Shown piece by piece: positions 18,590 to 27,314 of a stretch of DNA of 46,468 bases. The notes under the pieces were generated by a model. The model was given only the letters and a program-made list of their open reading frames with translations. It was not told where the DNA came from and ran no database searches. Numbering within the stretch: position 1 is the stretch's first letter; every line of letters begins with the position of its first letter. Origin of the DNA: Acidimicrobiales bacterium MED-G01. Lineage in GTDB: Bacteria > Actinomycetota > Acidimicrobiia > Acidimicrobiales > Poriferisodalaceae. Where the stretch lies: assembly GCA_002457435.1 (NCBI GenBank), contig NTLA01000015.1, positions 1 to 46,468 on the forward strand. Reading direction: 5' to 3'. The translations under genes were made by a program, and so were the position numbers.

Positions 18590-19372
18590 TTATTGATCTT
18601 GTTCATGAGTTTCTCCGTAGACGACACGCTTCAAGATCAGCCCGTGAGGAGGAGCTATCGGGGGTGCAGCAGCCCTGCTTTTTGCTTCTATGACAGCTTC
18701 GAACGTTTCAGCTTCAACTTTTCCTAGACCAACAGCTACACAAAAGCCGGTGAGCGATCTGACCATCTGGTGACAAAAGGCGTTCGCTGCTATTTCAAAT
18801 TGAATTCGTTGCTGGGTCTGGATAACCCACTGTGACGAGCGGATGTTTCGAACCAGAGGTTGTTCAAGTCGACCTTTAGGGCGGCGGCAGAACGACGTGA
18901 AGTCGTGTTCTCCCAGAAACAAACTCGCGGCGTGACTCATCGCATCAACATCAAGCGACTCAGATATGTGCCATTCGATGTCAGCGCGAAGTGGGTCAGC
19001 GAGAGGGGAGTTCAAAATGTAGTAGTGGTACATGCGTTCAGTCGCGGAGAACCGCGCATTGAAATCGTCAGCTACTGGGGTCACCGCGTGTATCCGGATA
19101 TCGGCACTGCATATGCCGTTAAGAGCAACCCTGAGACGTTCACAATCAAGACGAGGACTACTGCTACAAAAGGAGACGACTTGACCCATCGCGTGGACAC
19201 CCGCATCTGTTCGACCCGCAACCGTCAACTCGATCGGTTCACCCAGTATTTGTTCAAGGGCTGTCCGCAGCTCCCCCCCAACGGTTCGAACGTCTGGGTT
19301 TTCGGCAAAACCCCGAAATCCAGTCCCCTTGTAGGCAAGATCGATTCGGACAGTTTGGGCGAAGGTCACCAC
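18590..19372 (-). CDS. truA: tRNA pseudouridine(38-40) synthase TruA
   Basis: Makes pseudouridine at positions 38-40 of the tRNA anticodon stem. The frame is open for 105 more codons upstream, but that part is antisense to the amidohydrolase gene and unlike any TruA; the family N-terminus T-V-R-I-D-L-A-Y-K-G-T-G-F starts after GTG codons at 19372 and 19369. The 19372 start gives 260 residues, normal length. The catalytic aspartate is about Asp56 in GRTDAGVHAMGQV, and the MYHYYI and FTSFCRRP motifs are present. There is no Shine-Dalgarno sequence, but a TACCGT box lies 4 bp upstream of the GTG, so translation may be leaderless. It is separated from the L17 cluster by the amidohydrolase and RraA genes. 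Confidence 0.93.
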   Translation of the reverse strand: MVTFAQTVRIDLAYKGTGFRGFAENPDVRTVGGELRTALEQILGEPIELTVAGRTDAGVHAMGQVVSFCSSSPRLDCERLRVALNGICSADIRIHAVTPVADDFNARFSATERMYHYYILNSPLADPLRADIEWHISESLDVDAMSHAASLFLGEHDFTSFCRRPKGRLEQPLVRNIRSSQWVIQTQQRIQFEIAANAFCHQMVRSLTGFCVAVGLGKVEAETFEAVIEAKSRAAAPPIAPPHGLILKRVVYGETHEQDQ

Positions 19373-19409
19373 TAGGACGGTAGTTTCATATTGGTAGGGG
19401 AGGGTAAAG

Positions 19410-21119
19410 ATGTTTGATGTTGTTATCCGAAACGGGCTCGTAGTCGACGGCACAGGGAGCCCGGGACGGCTCGCTGACGTCGCTGTGCGTGACGGACGCA
19501 TAGTTGCTATCGGCGAGGTACCCGACAAGGGCGACCGTGAAATCGATGCAGAGGGCTTGGTTGTAGCTCCCGGTTTTGTTGATGTCCATACACATTTCGA
19601 CGCGCAAGTCTTCTGGGACACAACGTTGTCACCATCTCCGTTGCACGGTGTCACCACGGTCATAAGTGGCAATTGCGGGTTCACCATCGCCCCGTTGGAG
19701 CCAGAACATGGTGATTACATGATGCGAATGTTGGCCAGGGTCGAAGGAATGCCTTTAGCTTCACTCCAGCAAGGAGTGCCTTGGAATTGGAGGACTTTCG
19801 GCGAGTACCTTGACGCCATCGACGGCAGTTTGATGCCCAACGCTGGATTCCTGGTCGGCCACAGCGCATTGCGTCGAACTGTCATGGGTGAACGATCAGT
19901 GGGCGAATTCGCGTCCGACGATGAACTCAGAGCCATGAAGGAACTCCTGGCTGAAAGTATCGCTGCTGGTGGACTGGGATTCAGTTCTTCTTGGGCGAAG
20001 ACGCATAACGACGCAGATGGTGAGGCTGTGCCGTCTCGTCACGCTTCAGAAACCGAACTGGTGGAACTGTGTTCTGTGCTGAGAGACACGTCTGCGGTAG
20101 CTCTCGAATTCATACCGACTATTGAGAGATTCGACGACGAGGTGTACCAGTTACTCACAGACATGTCAGTCGCCGCGGATAGGCCCCTTAACTGGAACGT
20201 GATTTTCGCCAACGCTCGGCAAGCCGACGTGATCCAAGAAAAGTTACGAGCTTCAGATTTTGCTGCTGAACAAGGTGGTCGTGTCGTAGCGTTGACAGCC
20301 CCCATGCCCGCTGAAAGCAGACTGTGTTTCGAAAGTGGTTTTCTGCTGGACACGTTGCACGGTTGGTCAGAACCTATGTCTCTGCCACACGAGGAAAAGC
20401 TGGCGTTGCTATCCGATCCTGAGCGTCGCAGTGAATTAAACGAAAACGCCCAGAAGCCAAGCGCCTTCCGCGGCATTGCCCGTTGGGAACGTCTCACCGT
20501 TGGGGAAGTAACCAAACAGGACTTAAAGCATCTTGAAGGTCGCACCATTGGTGACATCGCTGAGGAGTTAGGGGAGACCCCCTGGGAAGCCTTGTGCGAA
20601 ATAGTCATTGAAGACGATCTGAAAACCGGCCTCTACCCTCCAGCGGCAGGTGACAACGAAGAGTCTTGGGCACTTCGACAGGCCCTATGGAACGATGAAC
20701 GTTGTCTCATAGGTGCGTCCGATGCGGGCGCTCACTTGGATTTCCTGGCGACATTCAATTATTCGACTTATCTGCTCGCAGCGGCTCGAGATAGAAATCT
20801 ATTGAGCCTTGAAAGCGCCGTGCAAAAGCTCACCGATGCTCCAGCACGCTTATACGGCCTCAAGGATCGTGGCCGTATCGAAGATGGGTGGTGCGCTGAT
20901 TTGGTCATCTTTGATGCAGACAAAGTCGCTCCAGCTGAAATTGAAGTCCGCGAAGACCTCCCTGGGGGCGCCTGGCGGCTATACAGCGAAGCGGTAGGCG
21001 TGCACCATGTGTTCATCAACGGTGAACAGGCGGTGCTCGACGGACAGTTCACTGATGCTCGGCCCGGAACATTGCTCCGTTCCGGTCGCGATACGGAATC
21101 AGTGACGGCAGCTGGATAA
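19410..21119 (+). CDS. N-acyl-D-amino-acid deacylase family amidohydrolase
   Basis: 569-residue metal-dependent amidohydrolase of the D-aminoacylase / amidohydrolase_3 type, which hydrolyses N-acyl-D-amino acids or related cyclic amides. The N-terminal beta domain leads to the metal pair His60 and His62 in VHTHFDAQVFW. SGNCGF follows with Cys89, 29 residues after His60, the spacing of metal ligands in known D-aminoacylases. GHSALR (150-155) and SDAGAHLD (437-444, Asp438) complete the core. ATG with GGGGAGGG upstream is a good start. It is the only plus-strand gene in the window, diverging from truA with 37 bp between starts and converging on the RraA-like gene with a 5-bp gap. Exact substrate unknown; catabolism of acylated D-amino acids is an inference. 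Confidence 0.88.
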   Translation: MFDVVIRNGLVVDGTGSPGRLADVAVRDGRIVAIGEVPDKGDREIDAEGLVVAPGFVDVHTHFDAQVFWDTTLSPSPLHGVTTVISGNCGFTIAPLEPEHGDYMMRMLARVEGMPLASLQQGVPWNWRTFGEYLDAIDGSLMPNAGFLVGHSALRRTVMGERSVGEFASDDELRAMKELLAESIAAGGLGFSSSWAKTHNDADGEAVPSRHASETELVELCSVLRDTSAVALEFIPTIERFDDEVYQLLTDMSVAADRPLNWNVIFANARQADVIQEKLRASDFAAEQGGRVVALTAPMPAESRLCFESGFLLDTLHGWSEPMSLPHEEKLALLSDPERRSELNENAQKPSAFRGIARWERLTVGEVTKQDLKHLEGRTIGDIAEELGETPWEALCEIVIEDDLKTGLYPPAAGDNEESWALRQALWNDERCLIGASDAGAHLDFLATFNYSTYLLAAARDRNLLSLESAVQKLTDAPARLYGLKDRGRIEDGWCADLVIFDADKVAPAEIEVREDLPGGAWRLYSEAVGVHHVFINGEQAVLDGQFTDARPGTLLRSGRDTESVTAAG

Positions 21120-21124
21120 CGCTA

Positions 21125-21820
21125 TTAGTGGTCTCTACCTTCGGGATCGAGAATGGTAATGAGTTCCTCGATATCGAACTCTGGTTGTTGAGAAGGACCA
21201 ATTAGCCGAGCTTCTGCTTTCTCGAGGCGATCGACAGTGCTCTCAATAGCTGAGACCGCCAAGTCGGGAATCACGACAGCACCGTGCTGGTCGGCATGGA
21301 TGATGTCACCAGGCATTACAACCATGCCGTGAACTTCCACCTGGATCGCATATTCGACAACATGGACCCACCCATGGGAAGGACCTAGAGAACCAGCTAA
21401 AGCACCGAATCCCTCAGCCCACATATCAACATCTCGTATCGAGCCGTTGGTTACAACCCCAACCGAGCCCAGACCTTTGTGGAGGTTGCTGTTTACTTCA
21501 CCCCAGTGGGCACCGAAGCCCACTGGTTCGTCAACGTCTTCGATAACCGTGACGGTGGGCGCCGGCCCTTCTGCTATGTGTTTGAAATAGCCGATGCGCA
21601 TCGCCATATCATCGACCTTGTTTCGGCCCGACGGTCTGGTTGCCCTGATTTTGGCTGTCCGCGCGTACCCGACCATCGGGAGGAGGGACGGGTCGTGGCA
21701 GATAAATGGCTCTGTTGTGAAACCTTCAACTCGACGCTCGGGAACAATGAGTTCTATCGCGTTGCAAATAGTCGGGGTATCGAACCCTCGAAGTGTTTCT
21801 AGTTCCGTTAATTCCGGCAT
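21125..21820 (-). CDS. RraA-like protein (HMG/CHA aldolase or oxaloacetate decarboxylase family)
   Basis: 231-residue RraA-fold protein. Members include 4-hydroxy-4-methyl-2-oxoglutarate aldolases, oxaloacetate decarboxylases and the RNase E inhibitor RraA. The magnesium- and substrate-binding motif is intact as TNGSIRDVD (the catalytic Arg-Asp pair), preceded by GAHWGEVNSNLHKGLGSVGV and followed by GDIIHADQHGAVVIP, where family members usually have GD.DGVVVVP. The intact Arg-Asp favours an enzyme. It starts 21 bp beyond the rplQ stop without a Shine-Dalgarno sequence but with a TAGAAT box 6 bp before the ATG, so it may be a leaderless transcript. It converges with the deacylase gene, and the two may act in one catabolic route. 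Confidence 0.85.
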   Translation of the reverse strand: MPELTELETLRGFDTPTICNAIELIVPERRVEGFTTEPFICHDPSLLPMVGYARTAKIRATRPSGRNKVDDMAMRIGYFKHIAEGPAPTVTVIEDVDEPVGFGAHWGEVNSNLHKGLGSVGVVTNGSIRDVDMWAEGFGALAGSLGPSHGWVHVVEYAIQVEVHGMVVMPGDIIHADQHGAVVIPDLAVSAIESTVDRLEKAEARLIGPSQQPEFDIEELITILDPEGRDH

Positions 21821-21826
21821 AGCCGA

Positions 21827-21832
21827 ATTCTA
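21827..21832 (-). promoter_or_regulatory. Possible -10 box for leaderless RraA-like transcript
   Basis: The minus strand reads TAGAAT, then 6 bases, then the ATG of the RraA-like gene, with no Shine-Dalgarno sequence between. This spacing would put the transcript start at or very near the initiation codon. No convincing -35 was found, so this is tentative. Confidence 0.4.
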
Positions 21833-21841
21833 TGTGCGGAT

Positions 21842-22210
21842 TTAGACCAATTCGATGAGCGCCATAGGAGCGTTGTCACCGTGGCGCGGACCTAACTTGA
21901 GAATTCGGGTATACCCGCCAGGCCGATCTTCGTATCGGGGCCCAATCTCATCCACCAGCTTCTGCGCCATCTCTTGATCCCCGTTAAGGCTGGATACAAG
22001 TTGGCGATGCCGGTGGAGGCTGTTAGAGCCGGCGCTGGCCTTTTTAGCCTTCGTGATCAGCTTTTCTGCATATGGGCGAAGTGCCTTAGCTTTAGCTTCA
22101 GTCGTTTCGATAGCTTCAGCTGCAAATAATGATGCAGCCAAGTTTGCCATCATTGAGCGCTGATGACTTGAGCTGCCACCGAGTCGGCGACCCTTTTTCG
22201 GAGTTGGCAT
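21842..22210 (-). CDS. rplQ: Large ribosomal subunit protein L17
   Basis: 122-residue L17 at the rim of the exit tunnel. The N-terminus [17 protein letters not shown] is the actinobacterial form, and [12 protein letters not shown] plus [20 protein letters not shown] confirm it. It follows rpoA by 10 bp, the usual end of the alpha operon; truA normally follows directly but is displaced here by two genes. Confidence 0.98.
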   Translation of the reverse strand: MPTPKKGRRLGGSSSHQRSMMANLAASLFAAEAIETTEAKAKALRPYAEKLITKAKKASAGSNSLHRHRQLVSSLNGDQEMAQKLVDEIGPRYEDRPGGYTRILKLGPRHGDNAPMALIELV

Positions 22211-22220
22211 CAGGATGCTC

Positions 22221-23183
22221 CTATTGAACCGTCGGGGTCATGCCTTTGAGAGCGAGACCGCGCTCATCAAGCTTTTGGACGACTTCGTCGAGCGATTTTT
22301 GGCCGAAGTTTGTGATCGCCATCAGATCATCGATGCTCTTTTCGAGTAGTTCACCGATGCTGTTGACTTGGCCGCGTTTGAGACAATTTCGTGGCCTCTC
22401 ACTCAAATCTAAATCCTCGATTGGCAGTTCGAGTTCGGGTGACGATGTCTCGACGATAGCGATTTCCTGGATTTCTAACCCGAGAGGTTCTTCGCTCATG
22501 TCAGCTATAAGTCCGACCAGGCTGCGCAACGTATCTCCTGCGGACGCAAGTGCGTCTCTTGGGGTCATAGCTCCGTCAGTGTCAATGTCCAATATGAGTC
22601 GATCATAATTTGTTGATTGTTCAACTCTGGTTGGCTCTACTTCCAGTGAAACCCGTCGCACAGGACTGAACAGAGCATCAATGGGGATAACACCAATAGT
22701 TGAACTGCTGTCTTGATTTTCTGAAGACAGGTAGCCACGTCCTTCTTGGACAGTGATGTCCACTGCGAGACGTCCGTCCTTGCTTAAGGTCGCTAGCTGA
22801 AGGTCCGGGTTGACACACTCGACGTCGGTCCCCCAGTTAACGTCACCAGCAGTGAGATCACATGGGCCTGACACATCGAGTCGAACCGCCACCGGTTCAT
22901 CGCTGTGGCAGATCAAGACGATGTCTTTGAGGTTGAGAATTAGGTCGGTGACGTCTTCGACCACACCATCGATGGTTGCGAACTCGTGCAGAGCTGCTTC
23001 TCCGTCGAATTTGACTTGAGTGATAGCCGCACCAGGCACATGCGACAGCAGAGTGCGTCGCAGGGAATTGCCAATTGTGTGACCGAAACCTGGTTCAAGA
23101 GGACCGATAGCAAATCGCTGCCGGTTATCTTGCTCGTCTCCGAGGGCTTCAACTGTTGGGCGCTGCATGGTGAGCATGCTCAC
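22221..23183 (-). CDS. rpoA: DNA-directed RNA polymerase alpha subunit
   Basis: Alpha dimer scaffolds RNA polymerase assembly. 320 residues with the N-terminal domain motif [16 protein letters not shown], a linker near residue 235, and the C-terminal domain with [20 protein letters not shown] and [14 protein letters not shown], which binds UP elements and activators. The first ATG has two nearby in-frame Met codons, so the start could be a few codons later. It lies 26 bp after rpsD. Confidence 0.98.
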   Translation of the reverse strand: MSMLTMQRPTVEALGDEQDNRQRFAIGPLEPGFGHTIGNSLRRTLLSHVPGAAITQVKFDGEAALHEFATIDGVVEDVTDLILNLKDIVLICHSDEPVAVRLDVSGPCDLTAGDVNWGTDVECVNPDLQLATLSKDGRLAVDITVQEGRGYLSSENQDSSSTIGVIPIDALFSPVRRVSLEVEPTRVEQSTNYDRLILDIDTDGAMTPRDALASAGDTLRSLVGLIADMSEEPLGLEIQEIAIVETSSPELELPIEDLDLSERPRNCLKRGQVNSIGELLEKSIDDLMAITNFGQKSLDEVVQKLDERGLALKGMTPTVQ

Positions 23184-23209
23184 GATATCTCCATTGGGCC
23201 AGGGGTGGA

Positions 23210-23827
23210 TTACTTGCTGTACAACTCAACGATGAGTTGTTCGCGAACTGGGATTTCAATTTGTTCGCGGGTTGGAACCTCTCGAACAGTGACCTGTTGG
23301 CCATTGTCGCCAGCGTCGAGCCACATCGGAGCGGCGCGATCGAGGACGTCGAGATTCCATCGGATAGTGACCATTTCACGAGCCTTGGGTCGTAATTCGA
23401 TCACATCACCTTTACGGGCACGGAAGCTGGGCACGTTGACCCGGCGACCGTTGACGTTTATATGTCCATGACTTACGAACTGACGTGCCTGCGGGCGGGT
23501 TGCTGCCCAGCCGGCACGATAGACGACGTTGTCGAGCCGGAGCTCAAGAAGGCGAAGAAGGTTTTCACCTGTCACACCTCGTTGTCTTGCCGCTTCGTCA
23601 TAGGTATTTCGGAACTGTTTTTCTGTGATGCCGTAGGTGAACCGAGCCTTCTGTTTTTCTTGCAACTGGACAAGGAACTCGGAGTTTTGGCTGCGTCTAC
23701 GTCCACGACCGTGTTCACCTGGTGGGTACGGCCGATTTTCGAGGGCTTTGGTCTCACCGGCGGTACCCCAAACGTTGATCCCTAACCGTCGAGAAACTCG
23801 TGCTTTGGGTCCTGTGTAACGCGACAT
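23210..23827 (-). CDS. rpsD: Small ribosomal subunit protein S4
   Basis: 205-residue S4, a primary 16S rRNA binder. [16 protein letters not shown] is the standard start, followed by the S4 RNA-binding domain with [31 protein letters not shown]. The N-terminal zinc cysteines found in some S4 proteins are absent, so this is the zinc-free form. It lies 3 bp after rpsK. Confidence 0.98.
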   Translation of the reverse strand: MSRYTGPKARVSRRLGINVWGTAGETKALENRPYPPGEHGRGRRRSQNSEFLVQLQEKQKARFTYGITEKQFRNTYDEAARQRGVTGENLLRLLELRLDNVVYRAGWAATRPQARQFVSHGHINVNGRRVNVPSFRARKGDVIELRPKAREMVTIRWNLDVLDRAAPMWLDAGDNGQQVTVREVPTREQIEIPVREQLIVELYSK

Positions 23828-23830
23828 GTG

Positions 23831-24229
23831 TCAGACCCTCCGTCGTTTCGGTGGTCGACATCCATTGTGTGGCACGGGTGTCATATCTTTGATGCCAGTA
23901 ATTTCTATACCGGCGGTCTGGATTGAGCGAATCGCTGTTTCCCGTCCTGATCCGGGGCCCTTCACTTGCACATCGACTCGCCGAACACCATGTTCCATGG
24001 CTTTGCGTGCAGCTTCTTCTGCTGCCTGTTGTGCCGCGAATGGTGTTGACTTGCGTGAGCCCTTGAATCCGACATTGCCTGCAGAAGCCCAGGAGACAAC
24101 ATTTCCCTTTTGGTCACTGAAACTAATAATGGTGTTGTTGAACGAACTCTTAATATGCGCGACGCCGTGGCCGACATTTTTTCGTTCTTTACGGCGGGGG
24201 CGCCGTGCTGCTGGTTGGGGATCCGACAT
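23831..24229 (-). CDS. rpsK: Small ribosomal subunit protein S11
   Basis: 132-residue S11 of the 30S platform. It has the N-terminal basic [10 protein letters not shown], then [37 protein letters not shown] and the C-terminal [12 protein letters not shown], all family signatures. It lies 32 bp after rpsM. Confidence 0.98.
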   Translation of the reverse strand: MSDPQPAARRPRRKERKNVGHGVAHIKSSFNNTIISFSDQKGNVVSWASAGNVGFKGSRKSTPFAAQQAAEEAARKAMEHGVRRVDVQVKGPGSGRETAIRSIQTAGIEITGIKDMTPVPHNGCRPPKRRRV

Positions 24230-24261
24230 GTTCTTCTTTCAGTCTTTTTCTTTGCCGGCGA

Positions 24262-24639
24262 TCACTTAAGGACCTTCTTCTTGCCAGCGACTGTCTTTCT
24301 TGGTCCCTTTCGGGTGCGAGCGTTTGTGTGGGTTCGTTGCCCTCTGACCGGTAGGCCTCGGCGGTGACGAATTCCTTGGAAGCATCCAATTTCAATTTTG
24401 CGTTTGATATCTTGCGCCACATCGCGGCGGAGGTCACCTTCAACGGTGTAGTTCTCATCGATAAAGTTTCGTACTTTGACAATTTCTTCGTCAGTTAGGT
24501 CGCGGACGCGAGTGGCTCGACCAATGTTCAGCGCTTCACATATATCTGAGGATCTGGTGCGTCCAACTCCGTAGATGTATGTGAGGGCAACCTCAACTCG
24601 TTTTTCTCTGGGTATGTCAACACCTGCGATACGGGCCAT
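24262..24639 (-). CDS. rpsM: Small ribosomal subunit protein S13
   Basis: 125-residue S13 of the 30S head, contacting tRNA and the 50S subunit. [20 protein letters not shown] is the canonical N-terminus, the helix-turn segment [14 protein letters not shown] follows, and the C-terminal tail contains [19 protein letters not shown]. It lies 13 bp after rpmJ. Confidence 0.98.
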   Translation of the reverse strand: MARIAGVDIPREKRVEVALTYIYGVGRTRSSDICEALNIGRATRVRDLTDEEIVKVRNFIDENYTVEGDLRRDVAQDIKRKIEIGCFQGIRHRRGLPVRGQRTHTNARTRKGPRKTVAGKKKVLK

Positions 24640-24652
24640 AGTTCAGAAACTC

Positions 24653-24766
24653 CTATCCCTGTCGCTGCTTGTGGCGCGGGTTGGGACAAATCACGCGAAT
24701 TCGACCATGACGCCGGATTACTCGGCACTTGTCACAGATCTTTTTGACGCTGGGGCGGACCTTCAT
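24653..24766 (-). CDS. rpmJ: Large ribosomal subunit protein L36
   Basis: Translating the minus strand from the ATG at 24766 gives 37 residues beginning [16 protein letters not shown] and ending NPRHKQRQG before TAG. The zinc ligands of the cysteine-type L36 are present (Cys11, Cys14, Cys27 and the following His). It occupies the usual position before rpsM, but infA is missing upstream. Confidence 0.97.
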   Translation of the reverse strand: MKVRPSVKKICDKCRVIRRHGRIRVICPNPRHKQRQG

Positions 24767-24906
24767 TGGGATACCTGATGCTGGGGTCGCGGGGTAAATA
24801 TAAACCCGGAAATGCGACCGATTACGGACGCGGCGTCATTGGATCGACCAACAAGCCGAAGAACGAGCATACCGGGCGAGACTTCAGGCACCAATCTCCA
24901 TGCCAT
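24763..24906 (-). CDS. Possible small protein of 47 residues, unrecognised, in the place of map/infA
   Basis: An open frame starts with ATG 2 bp after the adk stop and its TGA overlaps the rpmJ ATG as ATGA, so it fills the adk-rpmJ gap exactly and has the geometry of a translationally coupled gene. It starts [20 protein letters not shown] and ends PRPQHQVSQ. There is no resemblance to IF-1 (no GTVVE...LPNAMFRV core) or to methionine aminopeptidase. No strong Shine-Dalgarno sequence is seen, though coupling to adk could replace it. It may be a real small protein, the remains of a deleted region, or a chance frame; coding status is undecided. Confidence 0.35.
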   Translation of the reverse strand: MAWRLVPEVSPGMLVLRLVGRSNDAASVIGRISGFIFTPRPQHQVSQ

Positions 24907-24908
24907 AG

Positions 24909-25463
24909 TCAATCCCGACTTTCGATCGCGCTAACAATGCGACTTTGAACCTCTTGTTCGGTTCCTAGACCGTCTACAGCGGCCAGGACTCCTCGCAAAG
25001 AGAAGAAATCTAACAACGGGGCTGTTTCTTCTTGGTATAGCTGCAACCGACGTTGGATCGCCTCGGGGGTGTCATCATCTCGACCACGAGCAAGCATTCG
25101 TTGTGTAACCACGTCGTCGGGGACTTCAATATCGATAGCAATGTCAATGCCCTGAGGCGCGAGCATTGCTACCAGTCCCTGTGCTTGTGCGTCGGTCCGA
25201 GGGAATCCATCAAGTAGGAATCCGTTTTCAGCATCCGGCTGAGCCAGCCGTTCATCAACAATGCCGAGAATGAGATCGTCGGAAACGAGATCGCCTGCGT
25301 CCATGGTCGCCTTGGCTTTTAGGCCGAGTTGAGTGCCTTCAGATACTGAAGCGCGAAGCATGTCCCCAGTGGAGATATGGGGTATTCCGAAGTGGTCCGC
25401 TAGCAAAGCGCATTGGGTACCTTTGCCGGCTCCTTGTTTGCCGAGGATCACGAGTCGAGTCAT
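24909..25463 (-). CDS. adk: Adenylate kinase Adk
   Basis: Balances AMP, ADP and ATP. The P-loop GKQGAGKGTQ lies at the N-terminus, followed by HISTGDMLRASV, DGFPRTDAQAQGL and RGRDDDTPEAIQRRLQLY. At 184 residues it is the short-lid form, without the zinc-binding cysteine lid of Gram-positive long forms. It lies 14 bp after secY in the usual secY-adk pair. Map and infA, which commonly follow, are absent. Confidence 0.97.
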   Translation of the reverse strand: MTRLVILGKQGAGKGTQCALLADHFGIPHISTGDMLRASVSEGTQLGLKAKATMDAGDLVSDDLILGIVDERLAQPDAENGFLLDGFPRTDAQAQGLVAMLAPQGIDIAIDIEVPDDVVTQRMLARGRDDDTPEAIQRRLQLYQEETAPLLDFFSLRGVLAAVDGLGTEQEVQSRIVSAIESRD

Positions 25464-25477
25464 CAGATATGCCTCAA

Positions 25478-26800
25478 CTACTTAAGAAAGCCTTCGTAGT
25501 TGCGTTGGAGCAACTGGCTGTCTACTTGTTTCATCGTTTCGAGAGCAACGCCTGCAGCAATGAGGATCGATACGCCTCCAAACCCGATTGAGGCTCCACC
25601 TCCACCCATAGCTCCCAAGTCACTTGTAAGCGAGAGAAGGACTGTGGGAATGAGTGCAACGAGCGCGATGAATAAGGCACCCGGCAAGGTAATGCGATTC
25701 AGGATCTTGGAGAGGTAGCGCTCAGTTTGAGGGCCCGGTCGTACCCCAGGTATGAAGCCACCCTGCTTGCGAATATTGTCGGCCTGACGCACAGGGTCGA
25801 AAGAAATCGCTGTGTAGAAATAGGCGAAACCAACGATCAGCATGCCGAAGAAGAGAATGTAAACAATGCTGTCTGGTTGAGTGAGATAGTCATTCACGAA
25901 GGTTTGAAGCCATCCCCAGTTCGCCACGTTCGATAGCAAGATCGGTAAGAACAGGATCGAGCTGGCAAATATCACTGGGATGACGCCAGACTGATTGACC
26001 TTGAGCGGGATGTATGTGTTTTGTCCGCCATACATTTTCCGCCCCACCTGCCGTTTGGAGAATTGAACTGGGATGCGACGCTGTCCCTGTTCGATGAAAA
26101 CGATCGCGACCATCATTGCAATCGCTACCAAGATGGCAGCTCCTAAATAAAAGTTTCCTTGGACGGCTCGCAGTCGAGCCCCGTCAAATGGGATTGTGGA
26201 TACGACTGAAGCGAAGATCAGGAGGGACATACCGTTGCCGACCCCTCGTTGGCTAATGAGTTCACCCATCCACATAAGTAATGCAGTGCCTGCCGTCAAC
26301 GAAATAATGACGAGCGCCACGCGGGGAAAAGTGAAATCTGGGATGACGATGACTGCGCTGGTGTTGCCGAGCGCCGTTCCCTGGCCGCGACCAAATATGA
26401 ATGTGATACCAGTTGCCTGGATGAACGCGATTGCAAGTGTCAAATACCGGGTGTACTGGGTGATCTTTTTCTGACCCACAGCTCCCTGTTGTTGTAACTG
26501 CTCTAACCGAGGGATAGCGACAGTCAAGATTTGTATGATGATCGACGCCGTGATGTACGGCATGATCCCTAAGGCGAAGATGGCGAAGTTAGTCAGCGCG
26601 CCGCCTGAGAAGAGATTGAGCAGGGCAAGCACTCCACCTGTTTGGTCCGCTTGTTCTCGGAGCGACAAAATCGCGTCGAAGTCAATCCCGGGCACTGGAA
26701 CTTGGGAGCCAAGTCGGTAAGCCCCAAGGATGGCCATGGTGAACAGGATCTTCAGTCGAAGATCTGGAACACGAAAGATGTTGCGCATACTCCCGAGCAA
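25478..26800 (-). CDS. secY: Protein translocase subunit SecY
   Basis: Channel subunit of the SecYEG membrane translocon. The 440 residues show the expected ten hydrophobic segments, with the plug-region GSQVPVPGID near residue 35, GIMPYITASIIIQ, and the C-terminal GFGGVSILIAAGVALETMKQ. The TTG at 26800 gives the family N-terminus M-L-G-S-M-R-N-I-F-R-V-P-D-L-R; the ATG four codons in, at 26788, is the alternative. It follows rplO by 12 bp. Confidence 0.97.
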   Translation of the reverse strand: MLGSMRNIFRVPDLRLKILFTMAILGAYRLGSQVPVPGIDFDAILSLREQADQTGGVLALLNLFSGGALTNFAIFALGIMPYITASIIIQILTVAIPRLEQLQQQGAVGQKKITQYTRYLTLAIAFIQATGITFIFGRGQGTALGNTSAVIVIPDFTFPRVALVIISLTAGTALLMWMGELISQRGVGNGMSLLIFASVVSTIPFDGARLRAVQGNFYLGAAILVAIAMMVAIVFIEQGQRRIPVQFSKRQVGRKMYGGQNTYIPLKVNQSGVIPVIFASSILFLPILLSNVANWGWLQTFVNDYLTQPDSIVYILFFGMLIVGFAYFYTAISFDPVRQADNIRKQGGFIPGVRPGPQTERYLSKILNRITLPGALFIALVALIPTVLLSLTSDLGAMGGGGASIGFGGVSILIAAGVALETMKQVDSQLLQRNYEGFLK

Positions 26801-26812
26801 GGTAAACCCCGT

Positions 26813-27304
26813 TTATCGGTTGGTGTGCTGGTTGCCGCGAGCTGGAGGTCGCGGTCCCTTAAATGTAGGCGGCAGAATCTCTACAGTGCCGCCTGCATCT
26901 GTTATTGCCGACTCTGCACTCTTTGATACGGCATGGGCCTTCACGGTTACTGGACGATCGATCTCTCCTCGACCGAGGATCTTCACCATCGCGCCCTTCG
27001 AGACGAGGCCTTTTTTATAGAGCGCTTCGGGGTCAATGTCGTCGAGCTGTGAGTCGGCAATGGTGTCTAGGTTGACCGGTTGGTATTCGACCCTAAAGGG
27101 GTTGGTGAACCCTTTCATTTTGGGGAGACGGCGTTGAAGCGGTAGTTGGCCACCTTCGTACCAAACTGGGACTTTGCTACGTGCCTTGGTTCCCTTGGTT
27201 CCTCGACCTGCTGTCTTGCCGCCTTTTCCAGCGATGCCGCGGCCGACGCGCTTGGGACGTTTCTTTGACCCTGGAGCTGGTTGTAAGTCGTGTGGTTTTA
27301 GCAT
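26813..27304 (-). CDS. rplO: Large ribosomal subunit protein L15
   Basis: 163-residue L15, slightly long for the family (about 145-150) because of a basic C-terminal tail RPPARGNQHTNR. LKPHDLQPAPGSKKRPKRVGRG, GQLPLQRRLPKMKGF and the central VNLDTIADSQL are diagnostic. It lies 10 bp after rpmD and before secY, as usual. Confidence 0.97.
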   Translation of the reverse strand: MLKPHDLQPAPGSKKRPKRVGRGIAGKGGKTAGRGTKGTKARSKVPVWYEGGQLPLQRRLPKMKGFTNPFRVEYQPVNLDTIADSQLDDIDPEALYKKGLVSKGAMVKILGRGEIDRPVTVKAHAVSKSAESAITDAGGTVEILPPTFKGPRPPARGNQHTNR

Positions 27305-27314
27305 GGCTACTTGT

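Noticed and set aside
19373-19687. N-terminal extension of truA (105 codons) on the minus strand
   Set aside because: It is antisense to the start of the deacylase gene, has no TruA similarity, and TruA of normal length starts at the GTG codons near 19372.
24763-24906. Degenerate infA in the adk-rpmJ gap
   Set aside because: The translation shows no IF-1 motif in any minus-strand frame and the gap is too short, so it is kept only as an unrecognised small ORF.
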